Assembly: GCA_018466975.1 (NCBI GenBank)
Contig: CM031556.1
Coordinates: forward strand, 4,452,378 to 4,516,377
From: Sparassis latifolia
Taxonomy: Eukaryota; Basidiomycota; Agaricomycetes; Polyporales; Sparassidaceae
Length of the DNA stretch: 64,000 nt
Reading direction: 5' to 3'
This document shows positions 38,637 through 48,077 of this stretch, piece after piece. The number at the start of each line of letters is the position of its first letter. The stretch's first letter is position 1. The position numbers and the translations under genes were made by a program. A model generated the notes under the pieces. That model was not told the DNA's origin. It worked only from the letters and a program-made list of their open reading frames with translations, and made no database searches.

Positions 38637-38688
38637 GTGAGTAAAGAAACACTCTTTTTTGTTTTTCAGCCGTGCTAATCTCATACAG
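38637..38688 (+). other. intron c (U4), 52 nt
   Basis: GTGAGT donor, long T tract, GTGCTAATC branch site and CATACAG acceptor. A TTTTCAG ahead of the branch site is a less likely acceptor. Confidence 0.75.
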
Positions 38689-39185
38689 CGGCGTTGTCGT
38701 CGCGCCGGCCACCACGGTGCCACAATAGCACCCAGCTCCCTTCTCGCGGTCTCCACCCGCCGACGAAGGCCCGCGTCGACTCCCAGGACCCTCACCCAAC
38801 CCTCCTTGACGTGTGTTCGCCCCCTGTGGTGAACGATCGCGCCCCGGTTGTCACGCCGGCTGCCGCAGTGCAACGACCACGCCGACCTCCCTCCTTGCGG
38901 TCTCCAGGTTCCGACGCTGGCCGGCGTCACCTCACCCTCCTTGACTCGCGTTCGCCCGCTGTGGTGAACGACCGCGCCTTGGTCGTCAAGCCGGCCACCG
39001 CGATGCAACGACCTCGCCGACCTCCCTCCTGGCATTCTCTAGCGCCCGACGCTGGCCCGCGTCACCTCCTAGCACCGTCAGCCAGCCCTCCTTGACTCTC
39101 GTTCGCCGTCTGCGGTGAACGACTGCGCACTGGACCTCCCGTCGAACATCGAGTGCCGGCCGGTCGGCTCGATGTCTCTGGCGCA

Positions 39186-39206
39186 CTCAAACGCAATGCA
39201 TTTGAG
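39186..39206 (+). other. pre-donor hairpin of exon d (U4)
   Basis: Arms CTCAAACGC and GCATTTGAG around loop AAT, with one C-A mismatch in nine pairs. It ends 34 nt before donor d. The U1 copy is 3003-3023. The protein frame through it reads ALKRNAFE. Confidence 0.55.
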
Positions 39207-39240
39207 CGCGCGTTCGCCCAGCAGTGGTCGGGCCATATAG

Positions 39241-39293
39241 GTGAGTAAAAATATCTGTTATTGGTTTTTTTTAACGGTGCCAACAACCTCTAG
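39241..39293 (+). other. intron d (U4), 53 nt
   Basis: GTGAGT donor, T-rich middle, GGTGCCAAC branch-like site and ACCTCTAG acceptor. The weakest branch motif of the series. Confidence 0.65.
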
Positions 39294-39703
39294 AAGACCC
39301 GACGCCGACGCAGGGAACGCGGAGCGACGACGGAGCTACTCGCGACGACGGGGGACGCGTTGCGGATTTGGGAATATACGAGTGATGGGCAGCCTGCTAT
39401 GTCGTCGTACGTGGGCCGGCAGCCAACTTCGAGTGGGCATCGACTGGTGACGAAGATCGCGTATGCGCTCCCTCTCTCAGAAGTCCTTTAGCTTACGATT
39501 GCACTGTACTACTACAGCAAAGTAAAGTACAGAACCATGGGATGGGTGCGCCACTGATGAACTTTCACCATCCCCCGACCCTCTTCGATGTGCTCAGGCA
39601 GACCACGGCAAACGACGGCACCGCAGTGGTCGCGTCGGCCACCGCGGAGTGACCGCGCTGACCTCCCTCCTTGCGGTGTCGAGGCCCCGACGCTGGCCCG
39701 CCA

Positions 39704-39783
39704 ATAAGCATAACGGCCCCGCCATTAAGCATAACGGCCGCCCCGTAAGTATAACGGTCCCGCGACTAAGCATAACGGCCGGC
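39704..39783 (+). repeat. 20-bp tandem repeat x4 (U4)
   Basis: Exact copy of the U1 array within exon e; the U5 copy is at 60904-60983. Confidence 0.75.
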
Positions 39784-40034
39784 GGGGCGTGGGAATGCCG
39801 CCACCGAACAAGCGCCGGCCGGACTTGGACATTTTCGCGCTGCTGTTGCTGCCCTCACCGTTGCGCCACCCTTCCACAACGCCGAGGAGTATCTCCTCGG
39901 CGTTGTTCTGCTTTTCTTTTTCATCCTCTTGCTTGTTTCCGCCGTCTTTTCTGGTTTCTTCCGGGACCTGGCGCTGACGCGCCATGTCTCCTTGGCTACA
40001 CCTTCTCCCTCCACCTCGCGCTCCCCCAGGCCGT

Positions 40035-40050
40035 CGAACGCAAACGTTCG
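40035..40050 (+). other. pre-donor hairpin of exon e (U4)
   Basis: Arms CGAACG and CGTTCG around loop CAAA, ending 38 nt before donor e. The same hairpin occurs before donor h (41708-41723) and in U1 at 3852-3867 and 5525-5540. Confidence 0.55.
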
Positions 40051-40088
40051 GCAGCACGTTTACTTTCGGAGGTCGAAGGGCATTTCAG

Positions 40089-40140
40089 GTAAGTATAAAA
40101 AAGCCTTCTGTGCCTGTCCCGCGGTGCTAACATTTTGCAG
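40089..40140 (+). other. intron e (U4), 52 nt
   Basis: GTAAGT donor, GGTGCTAAC branch site and TTTTGCAG acceptor: a textbook short fungal-type intron. Confidence 0.85.
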
Positions 40141-40407
40141 CCACGTCGTTGTCGCGCCAGCCACCGCGGTGCAACAACGACGCACTGCCTCCTCCTCGCG
40201 GTCGTGGAGGCCCGCTGAAACCTCACCACACCCCATGCCACCTCCCTGCACCCTTCATCGACCCTCCTCTTCGCGCGCAGGCCGACCACGGTGAATGACG
40301 GCGCCCCGGTCGTCGTACCGGCCTCCACCCTCTGCCTCGCTCTTCCAGGCCGTCGAACGTGACTGTTCCGTGGCACGTTGGTTTTCGGAGGACGAAGGGC
40401 AATCCAG

Positions 40408-40460
40408 GTGAGTCCAAAAAAAAGCTTCTGTCCCTATTCCGCGGTGCTAACATTTTGTAG
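40408..40460 (+). other. intron f (U4), 53 nt
   Basis: GTGAGT donor, GGTGCTAAC branch site and TTTTGTAG acceptor. Its interior is similar to introns e, g and h, showing that introns and exons were duplicated together. Confidence 0.85.
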
Positions 40461-41386
40461 CCGCGTCGTCGTTGCGCCGGCCACCTAGGTGCAAAAGCGG
40501 CGCGCAGCCCCCTCCTCGCGGTCGCGGAGGCCCCTCGAAGCCTCTCTCCACCTCCCTGCACCCTCCCTCGGCCCTCTTCGACCCGCGCAGGCCCACGGCA
40601 GCGAACGACGGCGACGCGGTGGTCGCGTCGGCCACCGCAGTGCGACGAAGGCTCTCAGCCCCAACTACAGCATTGCCAAGGCCCCGCGGGGCCCCAGGCA
40701 GCCTCTCCACCTCCCCGCACCCTCCCTCGGCTGTCTTCGACCCGCGCAGGCCCACGGCGGCGAACGACAGCCACGCGGTGCAACGATGGCCCCGCCACAA
40801 GTCTGCCAAGGCCTCGGGCGGCCTTTCTCCACCTCCCTGCACCCTCCCTCGGCCGTCTTCGACCTGCGCAGGCCCGCGGAGGCGAATGACGGCCACGTGG
40901 TGCAACGACGCCCCACGACAAGTTTTCCAAGGCCCGAGCGGCCTCTCTCCACCTCCCTGCGCCTCCCTCGGTCCCTTTTGACCCGCGCAGGCCCACAGCG
41001 ACGAACGATGGCCACGCGGTGCAACGACGGCCCCGCCACAAGTCTGCCAAGGCCCTAGGCAGCCTCTCCACTAACCCGCACCCTCCTCAGCCTCTTCGAC
41101 CCGTGCAGGCCCACGGAGGCGAACGACGGTGGCGCAGAGGTCGTGTCGGCCACCACGGTTCAACGACGGCGTGAAGCCCTGCCACACGGTCGACAAAGCC
41201 CACCCTGGGCTCCCCTCGCACCTCGCCCCTCCCCTCGCACCTCACCTCTCCACCCTCCTCGCCCGTTCGCGTGGGCAGCTGACACGCGGACGGCGAGGCA
41301 ACATCGTGCGGCCGCTCGAGGTCGACGGGATGCGGCCCGCCGTCAACCTTGGCGACACCTTTCCGCCTCGCGCTCCCCCAGGCCGT

Positions 41387-41402
41387 TGAACGCAAACGTT
41401 CA
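41387..41402 (+). other. pre-donor hairpin of exon g (U4)
   Basis: Arms TGAACG and CGTTCA around CAAA: the closing C-G pair of the exon e and h hairpins is a T-A pair here. It ends 38 nt before donor g. In U1 (5207-5222) the arms TGAACG and TGTTCG still pair through wobbles. Confidence 0.55.
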
Positions 41403-41440
41403 GCGGCACATTTGTTTTCGGAGGTCGAAGGGCATGCCAG

Positions 41441-41492
41441 GTAAATAAAAAAAGCTTCTTTGTCCCTATCCCACCGTGCTAACTTTTCGCAG
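41441..41492 (+). other. intron g (U4), 52 nt
   Basis: GTAAAT donor (weaker than its sisters), CCGTGCTAAC branch site and TTTTCGCAG acceptor. Confidence 0.8.
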
Positions 41493-41761
41493 TCTCATCG
41501 TTGTCGCGCCGGCCAACGCGATGCAACAACGGCGCGTTGCCCCCTCCTCGCGGTCGCCGAGGCCCCTCGCAGCCTCACCCCTCCCAACTCCACCTCCCTG
41601 CACCCTCCGTCAACCCTCTTCTTCGCGCGCAGGCCCACCACGATGAACGACGGCGCCCCGGTCGTCACACCGGCCTCCACCCTCCGCCTCGCGCTCCCCC
41701 AGGCCATCGAACGCAAACGTTCGGCGGCACATTTGTTTTCGGAGGCCGAAGGGCATGCCAG

Positions 41762-41813
41762 GTAAGTAAAAAGAGCTTTTTTGTCCCTATCCCACCGTGC
41801 TAACATTTTGCAG
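41762..41813 (+). other. intron h (U4), 52 nt
   Basis: GTAAGT donor, CCGTGCTAAC branch site and TTTTGCAG acceptor. Confidence 0.85.
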
Positions 41814-42180
41814 CCACGTCGTTGTCGCACCGGCCAACGCGGTGCAACAGCGGCGCGCTGCCCCCTCCTCGCGGTCGCCTCGCCCCTCGAAGGCTCACCA
41901 CACCCCACCCCACCTCCCCGCAGCCTCCCTCAGCCCCCTTCAACGTGCTCAGGCAGACCACGGCGAACGACGGCACCGCAGTGGTCACATCGGCCACCGC
42001 GGAGGAACGACCACACCGACCTCCCTCCTCGCGGTCTCCAGGCCCCGACGCTAGCCCGCGTCACCTCCCAGCACCTTCAGCCATCCCTCGTCGATTCTCG
42101 TTCGCCATCTGTGGCGAACGACCGGGCCCCGGACCTGCCCTCGAACATCGAGCGCCGGTCACGTCCACCTCTCTCGCGCA

Positions 42181-42201
42181 CTGAAACGCAACGCGTTTCA
42201 G
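42181..42201 (+). other. pre-donor hairpin of exon i (U4)
   Basis: Arms CTGAAACGC and GCGTTTCAG pair perfectly around loop AAC, 34 nt before donor i. Relative to the exon d hairpin the third pair is switched from C-G to G-C on both arms. The U1 copy at 5986-6006 has one mismatch. Confidence 0.55.
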
Positions 42202-42235
42202 CACGCGTTTGTCCAGCGGTTCTCGGGCAGTAGAG

Positions 42236-42292
42236 GTAAGTAAGAAATATTTTTTCGGTTTTTTCTAACGGTGCTAACGACCTCCACCCCAG
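42236..42292 (+). other. intron i (U4), 57 nt
   Basis: GTAAGT donor, T-rich middle with TTCTAAC, a second GTGCTAAC branch site and CACCCCAG acceptor. Its middle resembles intron d, and the exons before d and i are also homologous. Confidence 0.8.
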
Positions 42293-43197
42293 TTGACACG
42301 CTACATCGACGGGCACGCACATCCGCCGCCCCGCTCCTCTCGAACGCCGCAGATCCACTCCTCTCGCACGCCCCGTCTCACTCCTCTCGAACGCCGCAGA
42401 TCCACTCCTCTCGCACGCCCCCGTCCCACTCCTCTCGAACGCCGCGGTCCCACTCCTCGAACGCCCCCGTCCCTTTCCCCTCGAACGCCGCGATCTGCGC
42501 ACAAGGCACCTCGGTCCTCGTCCGCGGGGGCCAGCCACAGACGCGGAACGCGCAGCAACAACGGGCCGTCACACTAGGTCGACAGGCACGCACGCTCGTC
42601 CGGGAGAGGTGCGCTAGCCTCCTCACCGTACATTTAGAATTGTGTGCGGACTCACTGTCGACCGCACGCACAACGCGCGTACTGTCTGCGGTACGCTCGT
42701 CTATCCCCCACGTCGTTTTTCGTTCCTGCCCTGGCCAGGTGCGCACGAACCTTCCGACCCTCCCCTTCGCCCCGGCTTGCCCGACGCAGGATACTCACGT
42801 GCGCTCGTTCCGCCGCAAAGAAAAACGGCTCGCGTTTCTGGCGTGCCGCGAAGTGCTCGACGTGCGCGTGCGGAAATCGCCGTGTTCTTCCTCCCCCCGG
42901 GGACGCGCGGATGCTCAGACGATGGAAGAGCAGGCAACGCGCCCGCAGCAGGACGCTCGCATCAAAATCTGCGGCTTTGTCTGTTCGCCGCTGTTCGCCG
43001 CACAGAAGACACTCACAGCGCGGAGACGTCAGCGGGTGGGAATTTGTACAACGACGACGCGATATCGTATGTACAAGTTAAGATTTATCGTCCCCTTGCA
43101 AGATCACCTCGCGTTTTCGCCACTCCCAATCTGCTCGTCACCGACATCGATGCACGCGCTTGCCAACGCAATACTCCACGCCGGCCATCCTTTGCAG
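42293..43197 (+). other. long open late exon (U4)
   Basis: From the acceptor of intron i to the GTGAGT at 43198, one frame is open for about 300 codons. Its N-terminal part is S/P/R-rich from the tandem repeat. The later part is less repetitive and includes segments such as FRRKEKRLAFLACREVLDVR and QQDARIKICGFVCSPLFAAQ. The frame enters with one base from exon i and ends in phase 0 after HPLQ. In U1 and U5 single-base C-run differences break this frame, and a 122-codon frame is also open on the - strand, so coding is possible but unproven. No homologue recognised. Confidence 0.3.
42334..42494 (+). repeat. CTCCTCTCGAACGCC tandem repeat (U4)
   Basis: Copy of the U1 array, one base shorter, inside the late open exon. 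Confidence 0.75.
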
Positions 43198-43262
43198 GTG
43201 AGTCCGCGTTGGCACATGCCCACGTCATCGTGCGCATCGTGCACGTTGTAGAGCACAACTAG
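43198..43262 (+). other. candidate intron j (U4), weak
   Basis: A strong GTGAGT donor directly follows CTTTGCAG. A CAACTAG 65 nt downstream could be the acceptor, but no good branch site precedes it. The CAG/GTGAGT pair may instead be an acceptor and donor back to back. Low confidence. Confidence 0.25.
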
Positions 43263-43652
43263 CTCCGCGTGTACTGCTGCGGTGCCCTTCACGTGTGGAC
43301 TCCACCATGGTACCGCCGCCTTCAACTCCATCTTCTCGCGCAACTGCGCCCCGCCCCTCCGTGCTTGTCGCAACTGCGCCCTCGCACCCTCGCATAAGAC
43401 ATAGCACCCCGTCCAGAAGGCAGTGCCTCGCCTCGAACACCCTCTCCTCAAACACCCTCTCGAGCTCTATACTTCGCGGGGCTCCCACCACGCGATCCCA
43501 ACTACTCCCCACGCTTTCGCGCGTCAGGGCGCCGATCTCTGCGCGCGTGCCTATCCCGTACATACGTCGTAGCTACTACTAATACATTTCTGGCATTTCT
43601 CATGCTCCGAATGCGCACCACGCTCCACCTGCGCAAACAGCACACCGAGTGA

Positions 43653-44105
43653 GTGCGACACGTCCGAACAGAGTTTGCATGCCCAGGCATGGCCAGGTGC
43701 ACGTCTCCAATCCACACCCTCAGGCATCAACGAGATGCGCCAGACATGTTCGACCTCCACCGCACACCCCTCCACAAAGAGCCAGCCCGCATCAAAAAAA
43801 AATATATTTCATTCAAAACGGTCCTGCATGGGATGTCAGCGGGGTGCAACGTGAGCAAGGAGCGGGGAACGCACCGATCGCTATGTTACATGCGTGCGCT
43901 CAGTGTCTACCAGCTGCAGAAATCGGCCAGAGCGGGGGATGAATCAATGACGTGGGGCGTATATCTGATGGGAGGACGGGGCGAGCGTGTGTGCAGATGG
44001 GCGAGCATAGAGGATTGTCGGTGTCACTATAGGAAAGACGTGGGGAACGTACCGTGGTGGGTCGCGTCCATCTCCGACATGCTGGCAACATTTCGGATGG
44101 AATGA
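43653..44105 (+). other. 150-codon open frame, unrecognised (U4)
   Basis: It begins with GTG, not ATG, and crosses an A9 run. The identical frame lies at 35095-35547. In U1 the run is A7, which splits it into two overlapping frames (7460-7747 and 7482-7910). The C-terminal part contains DVGNVPWWVASISDMLATF, and a similar peptide (ENIPWWAASVSDARATF) is encoded about 400 bases later by the duplicated copy. I do not recognise it; it could be the end of the gene-like unit or an accident of the repeat. Confidence 0.25.
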
Positions 44106-44214
44106 GAATGATGTAAATCAGTGAAGAAATGTGAGAGAGGCGCGAATTGACCTACTGGTCACATGCAAGCGCCGTACTTGTTGTCCGAGACCCAGGGAGG
44201 AACGACCGCGAAGG

Positions 44215-44304
44215 GAGTGCAGACGGAGGAGGGAGTGCAGACGGAGGAGGGAGTGCAGACGGAGGAGGGAGTGCAGATGGAGGAGGGAGTGCAGACGGAG
44301 GAGG
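44215..44304 (+). repeat. 18-bp minisatellite x5 (U4)
   Basis: Identical five-copy array. The U2 counterpart (31375-31460) is degenerate and irregular. Confidence 0.9.
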
Positions 44305-44596
44305 GCAGGCGACAGACAGCGAGCGGGAGAGGTGCGCATTTGACATCTGCTATGCAAGCGCGGGCAGAGGAGGAGCAGCGGTGATGGTAGGAGGATGGGC
44401 GAGCATGGAAGAGGGTTGTCAGCATCACCATGGGAAAGCCGTGGAGAACATACCGTGGTGGGCCGCATCAGTCTCCGACGCGCGAGCAACATTTCTGATG
44501 GGAAAACATTGTAAATGAGTGTAGAAACATGAGGAAAGCGTGATTTGACTTACTGATTGTACGCGAAAGTCGTGCTTGTCGTCCGAGACCCAAAGA

Positions 44597-45490
44597 GCAA
44601 CAACCGCGCATTTATCATCTTGTGGGGTGCTGGAGAGTGCTGACAAGCACACGGAGGTAAGAGGAGCGGGAAAAAGGTGGTGGAATCGAGGTCGAGAGGA
44701 GGAGAGGGAGGTGACGCTAGCCTACGCGCCGGTTCGAATCATGTTTGCTAGCCTCGTGTAGGCGCTTCTGCCGCTGTGAGCGCCGCATGACATAGCTTAC
44801 TGAGATTCTGTGGTGAGATTTATGACGTCCCCGCCATCTAATCTTCCGGAGAAGGGTATGCGCTGCAGGCAGGACACTTACTCTAAGATATTCAGAATTC
44901 CGCATGCGCTCACCAGCTGGCATTTACATGCAGGTGTTCCCTGGCCGCATTTCGTCCGTTTCAAGGATGCATATTCATCCGCACGGCGCTTGAAACTGTC
45001 GGTGAGCGAACACATCTGCGTAGAGATTACATGCACGCGAGCCTTGGGACATGTTGCACAGCTCATGCCCAGAGTTGGCAGCTGCCGTCCTCGTCCAATA
45101 TGTGACTAAGCCACACACGCAGAAGGCGGAGCAAAAGTGTGCGAGCATGCAACCAACTCCCCTTGATATATATTGCTTCATCCTACCGTTAGGCCACCGG
45201 ACTTTTGGCCTCGGCACCTGTTCACTTGGACATCACGTAATACAAAGCACGGTCACCTCAGTGTTATCTGAGCGTCAGTTATCTCCGCGTTATCTGGCTG
45301 TTATCTGAATGTTATGCTGAGGGAGCATTATCTGAATGTCAGGCTGACTGAGCGTTATCTGAACGTTAGGCTGACTGAGCGTCATCTAACTGTTAGTTGA
45401 CCATTATCTGAATGACACATGGTCATGTGAGTCAGTGTATAGACCTGGAACATTATCATTTCTTACTGATTTATTATATCATGCTTTTAT
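44597..45490 (+). repeat. block A of U5
   Basis: Near-identical to block A of U4; one substitution near 44,989 (GGCGCTTG where others have GGCGTTTG). No gene recognised. Confidence 0.85.
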
Positions 45491-47614
45491 ACGGAGTACC
45501 GTAGACCGCATACAGAGCGTCGTAGGCAACATATAAATGTTGGTAGACGACATACAAATATTTCCGAGGGGCATACAAAAAATCGTCATAAGTTTACATA
45601 CGACATTTGTTATAGGCGGCATACAGAGTACCGTAGGCCACGTACCGACATGCGTAGACCACATACAGAGCATCGAAGGCGACATACATATCACGCTTTT
45701 ATAAAAATCGACCGCACGTTGTAGACCGCATACAGAGTACGGCGGACCGCGTACAGAGTACTATAGACCGCATACAGAATACCGTGGACCGCGTACAGAG
45801 CGTCGTAAGCCACATACAAACATTTATAGACCACGTGCCGACATTCGTAGACCACATGCCGAGCGTCGTAGGCGACATACAAACGTTCGTGCATGGCATA
45901 CAAATACTTCTAAGCGGCATACAAAAAATACTTCTAAGCGACGTACGCAACGCTTATTACGGGCAGCATACAGAGTACCGTGAACGGCATACGGAGCATA
46001 GTAGACCACATACAGAGTGTCGTAACCGACATACGAATGTTTCCAAGGGACGAACCAATATTTCCCAGTGGCGTCATTTAATATTTATAAGCGGCATACA
46101 AAAACCGTCATAGGCAACATTATAGGCAGCATACAGAGTACCATTAAATGACGTCACGGAGCATAGTAGACCACATACAGAGTGACGTAACCGACATACA
46201 AATATTTCAAGCGGCATACAAATATTTCTAAGCGGCAGACAAAAATCATTATAAGCGACATACCAACATTTATTACAGGCAGCATACGAGTACCGCAAAC
46301 GGCGTACAGAGCATAGTAGACCACATACAGAGTGTCGTAACCGACATAAGAATATTTCAAAGCGGCATACGAATATTTATAACCGACATACCAGACATAC
46401 ATCGTAGTCCGAGGACGACGTTATTTTGAGTATCCGTTAGAGGGTTAGATTAGAGTCACACCACGTTAGAGGTATTAGTGTTTCGGTTATAGTTTCGGTT
46501 ATAGTCAGATTAGGTGAGGATTAGAGTGAGGATTAGGTGAGGTTTAGTGTTTCGTTAGTGGTTCGGTGAGAGCGTTATCATTTCGTATCGATGTATTGTA
46601 TCACACGTTTATCAGGCTTTTATAAAAATCGACCGACGTCGTGAATACGTACAGAGTACCGCAGGCCGCATACCGACATTTGTAGACCGCATACAGAGCG
46701 TCGTAGGCAACATACGAATGTTGGTAGACGACATACAAATATTTCCGAGTGGCATACAAAAAATCGTCATAAGCGACATACGACATTTGTTATAGGCGGC
46801 ATACAGAGTACCGTAGGCCACGTACCGACATGCGTAGACCACATACAGAGCATCGAAGGCGACATACATATCACGCTTTTATAAAAATCGACCGCACGTT
46901 GTAGACCGCATACAGAGTACGGCGGACCGCGTACAGAGTACTATAGACCGCATACAGAATACCGTGGACCGCGTACAGAGCGTCGTAAGCCACATACAAA
47001 CATTTATAGACCACGTGCCGACATTCGTAGACCACATGCCGAGCGTCGTAGGCGACATACAAACGTTCGTGCATGGCATACAAATACTTCTAAGCGGCAT
47101 ACAAAAAATACTTCTAAGCGACGTACGAACGCTTATTACGGGCAGCATACAGAGTACCGTGAACGGCATACGGAGCATAGTAGACCACATACAGAGTGTC
47201 GTAACCGACATACGAATGTTTCCAAGGGACGAACCAATATTTCCCAGTGGCGTACGAATATTTATAAGCGGCATACAAAAAACCGTCATAGGCAACATTA
47301 TAGGCAGCATACAGAGTACCATTAAATGACGTACGGAGCATAGTAGACCACATACAGAGTGACGTAACCGACATACAAATATTTCGAAGCGGCATACAAA
47401 TATTTCTAAGCGGCAGACAAAAATCATTATAAGCGACATACCAACATTTATTACAGGCAGCATACGGAGTACCGCAAACGGCGTACAGAGCATAGTAGAC
47501 CACATACAGAGTGTCGTAACCGACATAAGAATATTTCAAAGCGGCATACGAATATTTATAACCGACATACCAGACATACATCGTAGTCCGAGGACGACGT
47601 TATTTTGAGTATCC

Positions 47615-47750
47615 GTTAGAGGGTTAGATTAGAGTCACACCACGTTAGAGGTATTAGTGTTTCGGTTATAGTTTCGGTTATAGTCAGATTAGGTGAGGAT
47701 TAGAGTGAGGATTAGGTGAGGTTTAGTGTTTCGGTTAGTGGTTCGGTGAG
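47615..47750 (+). repeat. TTAG-rich telomere-like spacer (representative)
   Basis: Roughly 135 bases on the + strand made mostly of G and T with about ten TTAG cores, for example GTTAGAGGGTTAGATTAGAG and GATTAGGTGAGGATTAGAG, plus two GGTTATAGTTTC units. The pattern resembles degenerate TTAGGG telomere repeat, but no run of exact TTAGGG occurs. It is repeated once per HOR in U2 and U5 (for example 10235-10369) and is absent from the short-type blocks B of U1, U3 and U4. Confidence 0.6.
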
Positions 47751-47796
47751 AACGTTATCATTTCGTGATCGATGTATTGTATCACACGTTTATCAG

Positions 47797-47815
47797 GCTT
47801 TTATAAAAATCGACC
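47797..47815 (+). promoter_or_regulatory. TATA-like element at spacer end (representative)
   Basis: The string GCTTTTATAAAAATCGACC closes the HOR spacer and recurs with almost no change in every HOR. It resembles a TATA box, but nothing downstream is a recognised gene; it could equally be a conserved AT-rich satellite motif. Low confidence as a promoter. Confidence 0.25.
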
Positions 47816-48058
47816 GTACGTCGTAGACCACGTACAGAGTACCGCAGGCCGCATACCGACATTTGTAGACCGCATACAGAGCGTCGTAGGCAACATACGA
47901 ATGTTGGTAGACGACATACAAATATTTCCGAGTGGCATACAAAAATCGTCATAAGTTTACATACGACATTTGTTATAGGCGGCATACAGAGTACCGTAGG
48001 CCACGCATCGACATCGCGTAGACCACATACAGAGCATCGAAGGCGACATACATATCAC

Positions 48059-48077
48059 GCTTTTATAAAAATCGACC
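48059..48077 (+). promoter_or_regulatory. second TATA-like element inside the monomer run (representative)
   Basis: The same 19-base string as at the spacer end, embedded about 260 bases further on between monomers. It also occurs once in each short block B (1096-1114 in U1). Its two fixed positions per HOR divide the HOR into about 0.26-kb and 0.9-kb parts. Confidence 0.25.

Larger units (their letters stand above)
37840..43262 (+). pseudogene. intron-bearing gene-like unit in U4 block C (reference copy)
   Basis: Best copy for a gene model. A leader ATG frame (38004) reads 72 codons to a donor at 38221; splicing to 38287 keeps it open and continues with a peptide containing DETPLGKNDEAVVKIQGKEV, up to a GTAAGC at 38396. 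Then follow exons 38689-39240, 39294-40088, 40141-40407, 40461-41440, 41493-41761, 41814-42235 and 42293 onward. Across the intron at 38637 and the next exon the frame is continuous except for one TGA (39093). The same frame continues after it to ALKRNAFERAFAQQWSGHI at the exon end. Later exons hold TGA (39650, 40292, 41644) and TAG (40486) stops. No family is recognised. Confidence 0.5.
36039..44596 (+). repeat. macrosatellite unit U4 (short type, reference copy)
   Basis: The best-preserved complete unit: A 36039-36932, B 36933-37839, C 37840-44596. Its 5' part of block C keeps about 170 bp that U1 has lost, including one extra intron. It differs from U1, U2 and U5 in block C by a distinct subtype of two exons (around 41,190-41,600 and 42,190-42,235). 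U4 is therefore a separate lineage of the unit and not a recent copy of U1. Confidence 0.95.

Noticed and set aside
39093..40294. UGA reassigned to tryptophan, because many frame breaks are TGA
   Set aside because: TAG (40486) and TAA (20-bp repeat in exon e) also interrupt the modules, and the TGAs align with CGA in sister modules, so CpG decay explains them better.
40447..41071. Long - strand frames in the exon g region (up to about 150 codons)
   Set aside because: They are shadows of C-rich, stop-poor repeats. Intron signals are all on the + strand and no splice signals fit the - strand.
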